From contig JAQGKC010000010.1 in NCBI GenBank assembly GCA_028290305.1, forward strand, positions 1 through 42,038: 42,038 nucleotides of DNA. The letters are read 5' to 3'. This document shows, one piece after another, positions 8,195 to 17,204 of this stretch. Below the pieces are notes generated by a model, which saw nothing but the letters and a program-made list of their open reading frames with translations, had not been told where the DNA came from and did no database searches. The first letter of the stretch is position 1, and every line of letters starts with the position of its first letter. The DNA is from Bradyrhizobium sp. (GTDB lineage Bacteria > Pseudomonadota > Alphaproteobacteria > Rhizobiales > Xanthobacteraceae). The position numbers were made by a program, and so were the translations under genes.

Positions 8195-9025
8195 TTATGA
8201 AGCTTCTTGTTCACGTTCACCGGGATGTGTGCCGGCCTTCTGCGGTAGAATCAGGATGCACGCGACAATCAGAGCGACGAGAATTGCAGATGCATAAAAG
8301 CGGCTCACCGCCAATCCACCATCGGCGACGGGCTTGTCGAGCAAATCGCCCAAGGTGGCGCCGAGCGGACGCGTCAGGATGAAGGCGCTCCAGAACAGAA
8401 AGGTGCGCGACACATTCGTGAAGAAATACGCGGCCAGCAGAACCACCAATCCCGCGCCGAACACAAGCGCCCCGCCTTCGTAGCCGAGCTCGTTGGTGTC
8501 GGCGATCCAATCGCCAAGCGCCGTGCCCAGCGTTTGCGAGAACAGGATCGTGACCCAATAGAACATCTCGATTTTGGGCGAAACGACGGTGTTGACCGAG
8601 ACGGAGCCCGCGGACCGATACCAGATGGCGAGCGACGCCATCAGCAGCACGAACAGGATCGAGCTGCCGCCGGTATAGCCGACGCCGAGCGAGCGGTCCG
8701 CGAAATCGGCCATCGTGGTGCCCGCCGTCGTGGTTGCGATAATGACAAACCAGTACAGCAGCGGATGAAAGGTCTTCGCGGCAATCTGGGCGATGACGGC
8801 GACGATGAAGATGCCGATGAATATGATGCTACTGACGGCGTATCCGAGGTTCATCGACATGGAGACGGCATCGCCGCCGGTTTCGCCCAAGGTGGTGGCG
8901 AGAATCTTGATAAGCCAGAAGATGAGGGCGACTTCGGGAACCTTGCTTAGCACCGGGTCCGAGGTTGTGTGCATGGCGCCAGCAGGCTGGCTCGCGCTCG
9001 GAGCCGCAGGTCGCAATTCCGACAT
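8195..9025 (-). CDS. DUF347/COG4705-type multi-pass membrane protein
   Basis: The 276-residue inner-membrane protein contains four related repeats, each a transmembrane pair carrying a polar Thr/Gly/Asp signature: KILATTLGETGGDAVS, IIATTTAGTTMADFADRSLG, ILFSQTLGTALGDWIADTNE and ILTRPLGATLGDLLDKP. This four-fold repeat is characteristic of the DUF347 family (COG4705), whose function I do not know with confidence. The conserved Thr, Glu and Asp within membrane segments suggest a transport path for a small solute or ion, which is inference only. GGAGA lies 6 bases before the ATG. It is the first gene of a two-gene operon with the downstream beta-propeller and diverges from the gene at 9266. Confidence 0.85.
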   Translation of the reverse strand: MSELRPAAPSASQPAGAMHTTSDPVLSKVPEVALIFWLIKILATTLGETGGDAVSMSMNLGYAVSSIIFIGIFIVAVIAQIAAKTFHPLLYWFVIIATTTAGTTMADFADRSLGVGYTGGSSILFVLLMASLAIWYRSAGSVSVNTVVSPKIEMFYWVTILFSQTLGTALGDWIADTNELGYEGGALVFGAGLVVLLAAYFFTNVSRTFLFWSAFILTRPLGATLGDLLDKPVADGGLAVSRFYASAILVALIVACILILPQKAGTHPGEREQEAS

Positions 9026-9265
9026 TTCATTCTCCGAATCTCAGACATGACGGAGCCTAGGTGACTTGAGACCGGAGCTTCCGCAAAACTTTGGTTTGCC
9101 ATACACGCATTCCATCGAATGGCTTACTACGGAATCGTGGATTTCCAAGGATTTCCGCCTCACACACAGGATTTTGATGGAAAGGGTTGCGCGACAGTTT
9201 TGCGACGGCGTTCCGACTGTATCTCCAAAGTGCTACGGTCAAAATGTGGTCGGACTTGGTGCTTG

Positions 9266-10000
9266 ATGGCGCGTGCGTGGCCAATTGCCTTTTTGATATC
9301 AATGGCTCTGATGCGGCCTGCTCTGGCGGGGCCGCCTTATGTCTCGGATGATCCGGAGCCCACCGACTATCACCATTTTGAAATCTACACCTTCAATAGC
9401 GGCACCAGCACGCGAGGTGGCACGACTGGCGCGTCCGGCATCGATTTCAATTATGGGGCGGCCCCGGATCTTCAACTGACCGCGACGCTGCCTGCCGGTT
9501 TCGATAGTCCTACCGGTGGCCCGACAAGCGTCGGCTTGAGCAATGTCGAGCTGGCCGCAAAATACCGCTTCCTGCACCAGGACAGCTTTGGTCTGGACGT
9601 CAGTATTTTTCCACGCGTGTTTCTCCCGAGCGGTTCGAATACCATAGGTGACAACCGCGCCGCGCTGCTGTTGCCGGTTTGGGTGCAGAAGGATTGGAGC
9701 GGCGGCTGGTCCGCCTTCGGTGGCGGCGGCTGCAAGATCGGCGGCCTCGGCTCTCAGGATTTTTGTATGGCGGGAGGCGTGCTGACCTATCAGCTACTAC
9801 CCAAACTCCAAGTGGGTGCGGAATTTTTCCATCAAACGGCGGATCGAGCCGGGACACCGGCGACGTCCAGTGTGGGCATCGGTGTTCGCTACGACCTGAA
9901 CGACACCTATCACCTGCTGGGCTATGTCCGGCGAGGCATTGAGAACGCGAACGAGACCGACCAGTATTCGTGGTATGCCGCTATTCTTTTCACGTTCTGA
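9266..10000 (+). CDS. Exported outer-membrane channel-like protein (MetA-pathway phenol degradation type)
   Basis: This 244-residue protein has a signal peptide (MARAWPIAFLISMALMRPALA). The mature part consists of alternating hydrophobic and polar beta-strands ending in an aromatic residue (YAAILFTF), as expected for an outer-membrane beta-barrel. Features such as LQLTATLPAGFD, GLSNVELAAKYRF and GIGVRYDLNDTYHLLGYVRRGI resemble the phenol-degradation MetA-pathway family (PF13557), whose members are thought to move hydrophobic compounds across the outer membrane. That assignment comes from memory of the pattern and is not certain. The start at 9266 is chosen for the signal peptide; an upstream in-frame ATG at 9119 gives an unlikely basic extension. 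The Bug receptor gene follows 168 bases downstream. Confidence 0.7.
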   Translation: MARAWPIAFLISMALMRPALAGPPYVSDDPEPTDYHHFEIYTFNSGTSTRGGTTGASGIDFNYGAAPDLQLTATLPAGFDSPTGGPTSVGLSNVELAAKYRFLHQDSFGLDVSIFPRVFLPSGSNTIGDNRAALLLPVWVQKDWSGGWSAFGGGGCKIGGLGSQDFCMAGGVLTYQLLPKLQVGAEFFHQTADRAGTPATSSVGIGVRYDLNDTYHLLGYVRRGIENANETDQYSWYAAILFTF

Positions 10001-10168
10001 CGCGTTCGGCTGCGCTCTGTGCGTTCGCTGCCTAATTCGCCGGCAATCGCTTTATTCACGGGCTTTCCAATTGTCGAACGCACAGGACTTTTACCACGAC
10101 GGCTGGAACATCGTGCGATTCAATCGGATTTCTGCGATAGCTGCCTGATCGAAATGTGAGAGGCAGCG

Positions 10169-11155
10169 ATGATCGGCAAGAGAGCCTTGTTTCACTCGGC
10201 GGCGCGCGTCGGGATGGCGTTGCTCGCCGCCGGATTGATGACATCCGCGCGCGCTGCTTCAACTTACCCGGTCCAACCGGTGCGATGGATCGTGCCCTAC
10301 GCCGCGGGCGGTGCGACCGACGTACTTTCCCGCTTGATTTGCCAGTATCTGTCGGATCGGCTGGGCCAGCCGTTCGTCGTTGAAAACAAGCCCGGCGCCG
10401 GCAGCAATATCGGCACGCAGTATGTGATCAATTCGCCGGCTGACGGATATACGCTGTTGCTGACGAGCACCGCCAACGCCATCAACGCATCGTTCGATCC
10501 GTCGCTGCCTTATGACTTCGCAAAGGGCATCATGCCGGTCGCGGGCGTTGCCCGCATACCGCTGGTGCTGGTGGTCAACAACGAGCTTCCCGTCCACAGC
10601 GTTGCGGAATTCATCGCCTACGCCAAGGCCAATCCGGGCAGGCTCAGCATCGCCTCATCCGGAATCGGGACCTCGCTTCATCTGTCCGGCGAACTGTTCA
10701 AGGCGATGGCCGGGGTTCAATTCACGCACGTTCCCTATCGCGGATCGGCGCCGGGCCTGACCGACGTCATGTCCGGCCAGATCCAGGGCATGTTCGACAA
10801 CGTCACATCTTCGTTCGAATTTGTCCGCACTGGAAAGTTGCGCGCGCTCGGAGTGACGACAAAGGAACGATCGGAAACGATGCCGGAGGTTCCATCGATC
10901 AGCGACACGCTGCCGGGCTATGAAACCAGTTCATTCTACGGCGTCGGCGTCCCTCACGACACGCCGCAGGAGATCGTCGATCTCCTCAACAAGGAGATCA
11001 ACGCAGCATTGGCCGATCCGACCATCAAACAGCGGCTCAGCGAACTCGGCGCTATCCCCATTACCGGCAATGCCAGGGAATTCGGCGCCATGCTCGCTGT
11101 CGAAACCGACCGCTGGCGAAAAGTGGTGGAGATGTCGGGTCAAAAGAAAGAGTAG
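10169..11155 (+). CDS. Bug-family (TctC-like) tripartite tricarboxylate transporter receptor
   Basis: This 328-residue periplasmic binding protein has a signal peptide ending near TSARAAS, then the Bug family core: YPVQPVRWIVPYAAGGATDVLSR, ENKPGAGSNIGTQYV and ADGYTLLL. Later come VPYRGSAPGLTDVMSGQIQGMFD and LRALGVTTKERS. Bug proteins bind small carboxylates or amides in the periplasm and can deliver them to TctAB permeases. No TctA or TctB gene lies nearby, so this is an orphan receptor, as is common in Bradyrhizobium and Bordetella. GAGAGG stands 5 bases before the ATG. The ligand is not predictable. Confidence 0.92.
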   Translation: MIGKRALFHSAARVGMALLAAGLMTSARAASTYPVQPVRWIVPYAAGGATDVLSRLICQYLSDRLGQPFVVENKPGAGSNIGTQYVINSPADGYTLLLTSTANAINASFDPSLPYDFAKGIMPVAGVARIPLVLVVNNELPVHSVAEFIAYAKANPGRLSIASSGIGTSLHLSGELFKAMAGVQFTHVPYRGSAPGLTDVMSGQIQGMFDNVTSSFEFVRTGKLRALGVTTKERSETMPEVPSISDTLPGYETSSFYGVGVPHDTPQEIVDLLNKEINAALADPTIKQRLSELGAIPITGNAREFGAMLAVETDRWRKVVEMSGQKKE

Positions 11156-11396
11156 CTGCCCGGGGATATCGCAGCCGCAATCCCAGTTATCAGGGACGAC
11201 ACATCTCGGCAGCCCAACGACCTTACAGCCCAATTGCAAATCCCTGCCGGTGTTAGCCGACAGGGATCAGCAGAAAAGATGCAGAAAAGATAACGGACGG
11301 CGAGTGATATCACCCGGTGGCCCGTCAAGGACCTGCGCGGTAATTGAAATCCACGGCGTAAATTGAGGCAAGACTATTTTGTGGGCAGAGAATTAT

Positions 11397-11591
11397 TCAC
11401 CCACGGGTATCCAACGACACCCCAAGTTGATGCGCCTTGACTGCGGTTGCGCCAACGGTTCGCTTCAACGTCTTCGAGATTTTCGCAACGCCGACTTTTT
11501 TCTTTGCCAGCGACTTCAACTCGCGCACGTCGGATGGAGTCCATGCGCGCCTGACTGCTTTTTTCTTCACTGACTTTTTCTTCTTGGCCAT
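11397..11591 (-). CDS. Small lysine-rich putative DNA-binding protein
   Basis: A 64-residue basic protein: a Lys/Arg-rich head (MAKKKKSVKKKAVRRA) followed by WTPSDVRELKSLAKKKVG, then a second helical segment with AVKAHQLGVSLDTRG. The Trp-Thr-Pro start and predicted helices recall a SANT/Myb-like or simple helix-turn-helix unit found in small rhizobial proteins, so DNA binding is plausible but unproven. AAGGAG precedes the ATG with good spacing. It stands alone, with non-coding sequence on both sides. Confidence 0.72.
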   Translation of the reverse strand: MAKKKKSVKKKAVRRAWTPSDVRELKSLAKKKVGVAKISKTLKRTVGATAVKAHQLGVSLDTRG

Positions 11592-11705
11592 ATCGGCTCC
11601 TTAATTTAAGAAGCGCGCTTGTATCACACCAAGAAGATTTGGCAACGCGACGAAAAATTCTGCCTGCTAATTAATTCTTGCAAGGCGTCGACTGATATGC
11701 ACGCA

Positions 11706-12059
11706 TCAGGACTGGCGCTTCGATGCATCCTTCGCAGCGGACATCACCCCGCCGGTGATCTGTCTCATATGTTCTCCGGCATTGGTGAATTGACTCTTCA
11801 GGAACTCCGATTGAATTTGCATGGCCTGCTGAAGATCTGTCGCGTGAACCAGTTTTCGCGCATGATCGAACGCAGCCTTCATGTTCTGTTCGGTGAAGGT
11901 GAGCGCCTGCCTGGAAATCTCCGTTCCGGGGCTCGGGATTGACGCCACTGACTTGTTTGCGGCATCGAAAAACATCCCGAATGCCTTTTCGGCCTCGTCG
12001 ATTGTTTTTTCGGCCAAATCGCGCAGCTCGGCCGGAACTTCCAATTTCGGTTCGATCAT
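11706..12059 (-). CDS. Phasin-family protein
   Basis: The 117-residue, largely helical soluble protein matches the Phasin_2 pattern: LRDLAEKTIDEAEKAFGMFF near the N-terminus, then ISRQALTFTEQNMKAAFDHARKL and QSEFLKSQFTNAGEHMRQI. Phasins coat polyhydroxyalkanoate granules and stabilise them in the cytoplasm; some also act as stress chaperones. No PHA synthase lies in the window. The gene is monocistronic, facing away from the small membrane protein gene at 12258. Confidence 0.88.
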   Translation of the reverse strand: MIEPKLEVPAELRDLAEKTIDEAEKAFGMFFDAANKSVASIPSPGTEISRQALTFTEQNMKAAFDHARKLVHATDLQQAMQIQSEFLKSQFTNAGEHMRQITGGVMSAAKDASKRQS

Positions 12060-12257
12060 ATCGCCATCCTCTGGTTCAGATTGAGAGCTACTTCCGTAAC
12101 GGCATCCTTTCAGGATTTGGCTTGGCCGTCACAGGTATTTATCGGCCTCTTTCGGGGGCCTCATCTGTTATGGTCGGAATAAGCGGAACGGTTTCGAGCC
12201 CCCGGCTCTGATCGGGGTTCGGCGGTCGGCAGCTAAGATTTAGATGGGGAGGCGGGA

Positions 12258-12482
12258 ATGTCCGGAAAGTGGGCTACTTTGATTTTGGTCCTCGCTTTGA
12301 CGATAACACTGCTGAATATGGCCATTTTTGTCGGCCAGATGTCAACGCCGGCGACCGCGCGCTCCGCCGCCGCCAGTAAATTGCTGGATGATGACGATTT
12401 CGCCGACGGCCTTACAAAGATCATCCGGAAAACCGTTCGCGATTACTGTACCGTGGGCAAGAGAAACGGCATAGATTGCTAG
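12258..12482 (+). CDS. Small single-pass membrane protein of unknown function
   Basis: This 74-residue protein has one N-terminal hydrophobic segment (WATLILVLALTITLLNMAIFV) followed by an acidic-to-basic tail with DDDDFADGLTKIIRKTVRDYC and a C-terminal Cys (GIDC). GGGGAGG lies just upstream of the ATG, supporting translation. The hydrophobic segment could be a signal anchor with the tail in the periplasm. It ends 50 bases before the TAXI-type gene on the same strand, so co-expression is likely and it may be a small partner of that protein. I do not recognise a family. Confidence 0.65.
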   Translation: MSGKWATLILVLALTITLLNMAIFVGQMSTPATARSAAASKLLDDDDFADGLTKIIRKTVRDYCTVGKRNGIDC

Positions 12483-12532
12483 AGGCGGGCGGCAGAAACC
12501 GCGAGCTAAAGCGACGGTGATCGAAAGAACTT

Positions 12533-13939
12533 ATGTCCTCTTCTGACCGAACCGAAGAAACGAGCCGAGCGCCGCTGCTTCGTCAAAAGCGAAGGCGATT
12601 TTCGCTTTTTATTTTGTTTGCCGGGATATTCGTTTTTGTCGCGGCGGCGGGCGCTCTCTACTACGCCTTGCGGCCTGAGACCCTTCGTATCGCGGTCGGC
12701 CCCTCAGGCAGCGACGATCAAAAACTGGTGCAGGCGCTGGCGCAGATTTTCGCCCGGCAGCAAAGCGCTATCCGGCTTGCTCCGATCCCGACCGATGGCG
12801 CGGCTGAAAGCATCGCGTTGCTGGGCGCATCCAAGACCGATCTCGCGGTGGCCCGCGGCGATCTGGAGATGCCGGCCGATGCCCAATCGGTCGCAATCCT
12901 GCGGAAGAACGTCGTCGTGCTATGGGCGCCTTCGGGTCTTCCCGCCAAAGGATCCAAGAAAACTCCGACGCCCAAGATCAAGACCCTCGCGGACCTGCCG
13001 GGGCACCGCATCGGCGTGATCGGAACAACGCAGGCCAACGTTACGCTGCTCCACGTCATTCTTAGCGAGTCCGGCATCGCCCCGGACAAGGTCGCGGTGG
13101 TTCAGTTCGCCATCAACCAGATCAGCGAAATGGCGCATGATCCGGCTATCGATGCCTTCATGGCGGTTGGTCCTCTCGACAGCAAGATCACCATCGAAGC
13201 CATCGCCGCAACAGCGCGCGATCGCGGTGAACCGGTTTTTCTCCCGATCGATGTGTCGGAAGCGATTGCCCAGCGGCATCCGCTGTATGAATCCGAGGAG
13301 ATTCCAGGCAGCACCTTCAGTTCGGCGCCGGCGAGGCCGGACGATAAAATCGAAACCGTGAGCGTCAATCATCTCATCGTGGCCCGACGGTCGTTATCCG
13401 AGACGGCGGTGGGAGCGTTCACGCGGCAACTGTTCGCCGTCCGTCAATCACTGGCAAAGGAATTGCCCGGGGCAGCCAACATCGAGACGCCGGACACCGA
13501 CAAGGATGCCGCGCTGCCGGCTCATCGCGGGGCTGCAGCCTATATCGATGGGACGGAGCGGACCTTCCTCGAGAAATACAGCGACTATATCTGGGCAACG
13601 GTGCTGCTTTTATCCGGCCTCGGATCTGCCGGCGCCTGGTTCCGCAGCTATATGAAGCGAGATGAAAAAGCCCACACCATCGAATTGCGGGACCGTGTGC
13701 TGGCGCTCATCGCGCAGGCGCGGGATAAGAATTCCACCGATGAACTGGACGACATGCAACGCGAGGTCGACCGCATCCTCCGCGAAGCGTTGAATTCCTA
13801 CGATGACGGCGCGCTCGAAGAAGGCGATCTCTCGGCGTTCAGTCTCGCCTTCGAACAGTTTCATCGTGCCGTCGTCGACAGACGCGCAGTGCTGGACAAT
13901 ATGCCTCCGGATCTGGCGCGCCTGCGGAGCCGGCAATAG
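12533..13939 (+). CDS. Membrane-anchored TAXI-type solute-binding protein
   Basis: A 468-residue protein with TM1 at about 23-44, a periplasmic TAXI (TRAP-associated extracytoplasmic immunogenic) binding domain at about 50-345, TM2 at about 352-371 and a charged helical cytoplasmic tail at about 372-468. The binding domain shows LRIAVGPSGS, ADLAVARGD-type sequence (KTDLAVARGD) and LPAHRGAAAYIDGTERTFLEKYSDYIW just before TM2. Ordinary TAXI proteins are soluble partners of DctQ/DctM permeases. Here no permease is near, and the anchored form with a cytoplasmic tail suggests sensing or scaffolding instead. A paralogue with the same layout lies at 32623-34002. It follows a small membrane protein gene and has only a weak Shine-Dalgarno. 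Confidence 0.82.
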   Translation: MSSSDRTEETSRAPLLRQKRRRFSLFILFAGIFVFVAAAGALYYALRPETLRIAVGPSGSDDQKLVQALAQIFARQQSAIRLAPIPTDGAAESIALLGASKTDLAVARGDLEMPADAQSVAILRKNVVVLWAPSGLPAKGSKKTPTPKIKTLADLPGHRIGVIGTTQANVTLLHVILSESGIAPDKVAVVQFAINQISEMAHDPAIDAFMAVGPLDSKITIEAIAATARDRGEPVFLPIDVSEAIAQRHPLYESEEIPGSTFSSAPARPDDKIETVSVNHLIVARRSLSETAVGAFTRQLFAVRQSLAKELPGAANIETPDTDKDAALPAHRGAAAYIDGTERTFLEKYSDYIWATVLLLSGLGSAGAWFRSYMKRDEKAHTIELRDRVLALIAQARDKNSTDELDDMQREVDRILREALNSYDDGALEEGDLSAFSLAFEQFHRAVVDRRAVLDNMPPDLARLRSRQ

Positions 13940-14113
13940 CCAGTTGTTTTCCCTCGGTTGGCGACAGCTCAGCAGGATGGAAATCGCCTTAAAAAAGTGC
14001 AGCCATCCCCTGTGTCGATGTGTCGCCCGGTTTCACGGCAATGTGACGAAGCGGTGGAACTGAAAACCTCTGTCTTCATTCTCCTTGGGCGATTATCCCA
14101 ACAGGAGACTAAA

Positions 14114-14332
14114 ATGCGAAATCTACTTATTGCGGCATGCTGTGCGGCTCTCGTGGGAAGCGTCTCGATTGCTTCCGCCCAGACGAGCGGGCCCACAGCC
14201 CAGGATTCCATGAAAACCAATGGTCCGATGGATGCCAATGCCAAGATGAAGAAGAAGACCGCGAAGAAAAGCACGAAGTCCGACGACAGCACGAAGAGCG
14301 ATGCGCCAAAGGACGATACGTCCAAGAAATAA
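14114..14332 (+). CDS. Small secreted Lys/Ser/Asp-rich protein
   Basis: A 72-residue protein with a signal peptide (MRNLLIAACCAALVGSVSIASAQ) and a hydrophilic mature part with KMKKKTAKKSTKSDDSTK and an acidic-basic end. AGGAG is 6 bases before the ATG. A strong terminator follows at 14347. The low-complexity charged tail is likely disordered. It resembles the secreted proteins at 20018 and 20443 in layout, but not closely enough to call homologous. Function unknown. Confidence 0.72.
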   Translation: MRNLLIAACCAALVGSVSIASAQTSGPTAQDSMKTNGPMDANAKMKKKTAKKSTKSDDSTKSDAPKDDTSKK

Positions 14333-14346
14333 CTTTGTCTGAACGG

Positions 14347-14385
14347 AAAAGCCGCGAACCCTCAAGGGGTCGCGGCTTTTTCTAT
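14347..14385 (+). terminator. Rho-independent terminator
   Basis: AAAAGCCGCGA at 14347-14357 pairs with TCGCGGCTTTT at 14370-14380, with extra inner C-G pairs around the TCAA loop, followed by a T-rich stretch. It lies 15 bases after the stop of the small secreted protein gene and ends that transcript. Confidence 0.88.
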
Positions 14386-14514
14386 TTTCAGAAGTCGATC
14401 AACCGATCGTGCATAACCATAATCAAGCGCTGGGGCTAGAATTCGTTCCCCGCGCCGGAACCATTCCGTAACGAGCGGGGTTGATGATGACCGGCTCTGA
14501 AGAAGGTGAACGCC

Positions 14515-14769
14515 ATGCGCCTAGGATATCTCCGGCCGTTTTCATTTCAGATCGGGCCCCGTCCCGAGGCGAAGATCGCCAGCGTGCGTCACGGTGTTAC
14601 CGAGATTACATTAGGTGACGGCCGGCTGGTGCGCGCCACGCTGCACGTCAAATCCGTCACGACCGATCCCAACAAGCCCGGGGCTGTCGACGTGTCTTAT
14701 AATGTCGTCGCGGAAATCATGACCGCGCCGGAGACACCCATTCGCGACGTGCACGAAACCGTTCAGTGA
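14515..14769 (+). CDS. Small hypothetical protein
   Basis: An 84-residue protein beginning MRLGYLRPFSFQIGPRPEAK and continuing with beta-rich sequence (RHGVTEITLGDGRLVRATLHVKSVT, DVSYNVVAEIM). No signal peptide or membrane segment is seen. I chose the ATG at 14515 because GAAGG is spaced 8 bases upstream; a GTG at 14506 overlaps that site. No family is recognised. It stands alone, with 280 non-coding bases before the SulP gene. Confidence 0.6.
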   Translation: MRLGYLRPFSFQIGPRPEAKIASVRHGVTEITLGDGRLVRATLHVKSVTTDPNKPGAVDVSYNVVAEIMTAPETPIRDVHETVQ

Positions 14770-15049
14770 ATTCGCCGGCCTTATCGCCGCGCCTCTGCTG
14801 CTTTGAGTGTCGCCCGCCTCCCCGCTCTAACAACTGAAACGATTTTTTCGTCGTGGCCGGACCAGTCGGCGCAAGGCAGACAGTACACGGCCCGGCATGA
14901 CGAACTTCGCTGTGAAGCGTCATTCCAGACGTCTCCGATGCGCCAACTTTCCAACAGGCTTGTCCGTCATGCGGAAGGACTTTAAGCAAAGTTCCCGATA
15001 AGCTCGCCAGCTCTTACAGGCCCACGGCTTTTGGCGAGGCGACGCATTC

Positions 15050-16783
15050 ATGATCGGTACACCTCTCTCTGCAACTTCCGGTGTCGCGGGCAAGACTAGC
15101 AGCTGGCCGGTGTTGCGCTCGCTCAGGGGCTATCGGCTGTCGTTTTTGACGCATGACGTCGTCGCCGGGCTCACGCTTGTCGCCATCGCCATTCCCGAGC
15201 AATTGGCCACCGCGCGGCTGGGAGGGTTTTCCCCGCAGATCGGATTTTTCGCATTTCTGGCGGGCTCGCTGGCCTTTGCGGTTTTCGGCAGCAGCCGCTT
15301 CCTATCCAGCGGCGCTGATTCAACCATCACGCCGATCTTTGCCGGAGGTCTCGCTTTGCTGGCCGCGTCCGGCTCGCCCGACTATGTGGCACTGGCCGGC
15401 GTGCTTGCACTCATGGTCGGTCTTGTGCTCGTCTTCGGCGGCATCTTCCGCCTGGGATGGATCGCGGATCTGCTGTCGATCCCGGTCACCGTCGGCTTTC
15501 TTGCGGGCATCTCGATTCATATCCTGATCTCGCAGATGCCGGCCATTCTGGGGCTGGCCCCGCCAAGCGGTCCAATGCTGCAGCGCCTGGCGACCCTGGC
15601 GGAGCAACTGCCGCGGGCGAACCTCTATTGTCTCTGCATCGGCCTTGGCGTTCTCGCGCTCATCACAATCTCGGAGCGGATCGACGCCCGAATCCCTGCG
15701 GCCTTGATCGGGCTGGCTGGCGCAGCCGCGGCCGTGGTGTTCACAGGACTTGAAAGCCGCGGCGTAACGGTTCTCGGCAATATCCCGGTCGCCTTGCCCA
15801 CACTTGCCATTCCCGACATTCCGGTTGGCCGATGGCTGCAACTGGTGCCGCTGGCCCTGATCGTCGCCATCATCGTCATGGTGCAGACGGCGGCGACGAC
15901 GCGGTCGTTCGTATCGGATTCCAATGAACCGCCGGATGTCGATCGCGATTTTATCGGGGTCGGCGCCGGCAGCATCCTGTCGGGTCTGATCGGCGGATTT
16001 CCTGTCGATGCCAGCCCGCCGCGCACCGCTATCGTGGCGGAGACCGGCGGACGGTCGCAACTCGCCGGTCTCGTCGCCGCAGCGATCGTTCTTGTACTGC
16101 TCGCCTTCGGCGGCTCGCTGCTGCGTCACGTTCCGCAAGCAGCGCTTGGCGGGGTTCTGTTGTTCGTCGCCATGAGGATCATCCGCGTCAACCAGATCAT
16201 TTCAATTTACCATCAGTCGTTGGGCGAATTGCTTCTGGTCGTTGCGACCGCCGCTGCCATCATTGTGCTTCCCATCGAACAGGGTGTCGCGATCGGGATC
16301 ACGCTCTCGCTCCTGCACGGCATATGGAGCACGACCCGCGCTCGCGTCACGCTGTACGAACGCGTGCCCGGCACCTCGATCTGGTGGCCATCCAGTCCGC
16401 ATATTCCGGGCGAGACCGAACCAAGCGTCATCGTCGCAGGATTCCAGGCGCCGCTGTCGTTTCTAAATGCGTATCATTTCCGGCGGGATATCATGGCGCT
16501 CCTGCAATCCTCGCCGCAGCGGGCGCGCCTGATCGTTCTCGAAGCAACCGGCATTGTCGAGATCGACTTCACCGCCGCGCAGATTCTGAACGACACCATC
16601 GGCGCCTGTCGTTCCGCCGGCGTTGATTTCGCCATCGCGCGGCTTGAATCGACACGGGCTCAGAACGCGATCGAACGGTTTGGCATCGAGGCCATGCTCG
16701 CGGGAGGCCGTCCGTTCCACAGCGTCGAAGAGGCCATTCGAGCGTGCCGCGGCGAAGCCGAAACCCGGGTGGCCGGATCTTGA
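15050..16783 (+). CDS. SulP-family inorganic anion transporter with STAS domain
   Basis: This 577-residue protein has a SulP/SLC26 transmembrane core at about 30-430, beginning with SFLTHDVVAGLTLVAIAIPEQLA, the family's first-helix signature. The sequence SSGADSTITPIFAGGLALLAA corresponds to the helix 3 substrate region. FPVDASPPRTAIVAETGGRSQLAGL lies in the conserved region near helix 8. A cytoplasmic STAS domain at about 455-565 contains RLIVLEATGIVEIDFTAAQIL. SulP proteins move sulfate, bicarbonate, molybdate or dicarboxylates; the substrate is not readable here. The usual carbonic anhydrase partner is absent. It appears monocistronic, and the ribosome-binding site is weak. Confidence 0.92.
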   Translation: MIGTPLSATSGVAGKTSSWPVLRSLRGYRLSFLTHDVVAGLTLVAIAIPEQLATARLGGFSPQIGFFAFLAGSLAFAVFGSSRFLSSGADSTITPIFAGGLALLAASGSPDYVALAGVLALMVGLVLVFGGIFRLGWIADLLSIPVTVGFLAGISIHILISQMPAILGLAPPSGPMLQRLATLAEQLPRANLYCLCIGLGVLALITISERIDARIPAALIGLAGAAAAVVFTGLESRGVTVLGNIPVALPTLAIPDIPVGRWLQLVPLALIVAIIVMVQTAATTRSFVSDSNEPPDVDRDFIGVGAGSILSGLIGGFPVDASPPRTAIVAETGGRSQLAGLVAAAIVLVLLAFGGSLLRHVPQAALGGVLLFVAMRIIRVNQIISIYHQSLGELLLVVATAAAIIVLPIEQGVAIGITLSLLHGIWSTTRARVTLYERVPGTSIWWPSSPHIPGETEPSVIVAGFQAPLSFLNAYHFRRDIMALLQSSPQRARLIVLEATGIVEIDFTAAQILNDTIGACRSAGVDFAIARLESTRAQNAIERFGIEAMLAGGRPFHSVEEAIRACRGEAETRVAGS

Positions 16784-16964
16784 TAAAAAATTCCTGAAGG
16801 GCCGGGTTAACCAGCCGACGCAGGCGCTCGGATTCGGGCCAGTCGGGCGGGATTCCGTTCTTCTGAAACGGTACGGGATCAGAAATGGAGTATGAAAGAA
16901 CGCGCGGGCCCTGCTCCAATCGCAGGAATACCGCGCGTCGCTCTACGCCCGCCTATATAACCGC

Positions 16965-17204
16965 TTATCGCGATGCCCGTTCCGACCCTGAATCCGCAGC
17001 GTTCGAATGCTTGAATCGCTGATAAGCGGTGATGGCCCGGTTGGAAAGCAGCAGCCTGCTTCGCTGACCACGTCTGATCATCAATTCGATGGTATCTGCG
17101 AGATATCTGCTGGCAACGGCCGGGTCGTCGATCTCGCCGGTCCGATCGAGATATTCCCAAGCGATTTCAAACGATTCTTCCAGAACGTGCCCGAGCGACA
17201 TCAT
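16965..17204 (-). CDS. Small helical hypothetical protein
   Basis: About 79 residues, mostly helical and charged: LEESFEIAWEYLDRTGEIDD, then YLADTIELMIRRGQRSRLLLSNRAITAYQRFKH. No signal peptide or membrane segment. A GTG and two ATG codons are consecutive at the start; the ATG at 17204 or 17201 is likely, with only a weak Shine-Dalgarno. The composition fits a real soluble protein conserved in Bradyrhizobium-like genomes, but I know no function. A two-helix regulatory or toxin-antitoxin role cannot be supported, as no partner is adjacent. Confidence 0.62.
   Translation of the reverse strand: MMSLGHVLEESFEIAWEYLDRTGEIDDPAVASRYLADTIELMIRRGQRSRLLLSNRAITAYQRFKHSNAADSGSERASR

Noticed and set aside
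15320..16138. Minus-strand frame of 272 codons
   Set aside because: Antisense to SulP; extremely Arg/Asp-rich shadow translation.
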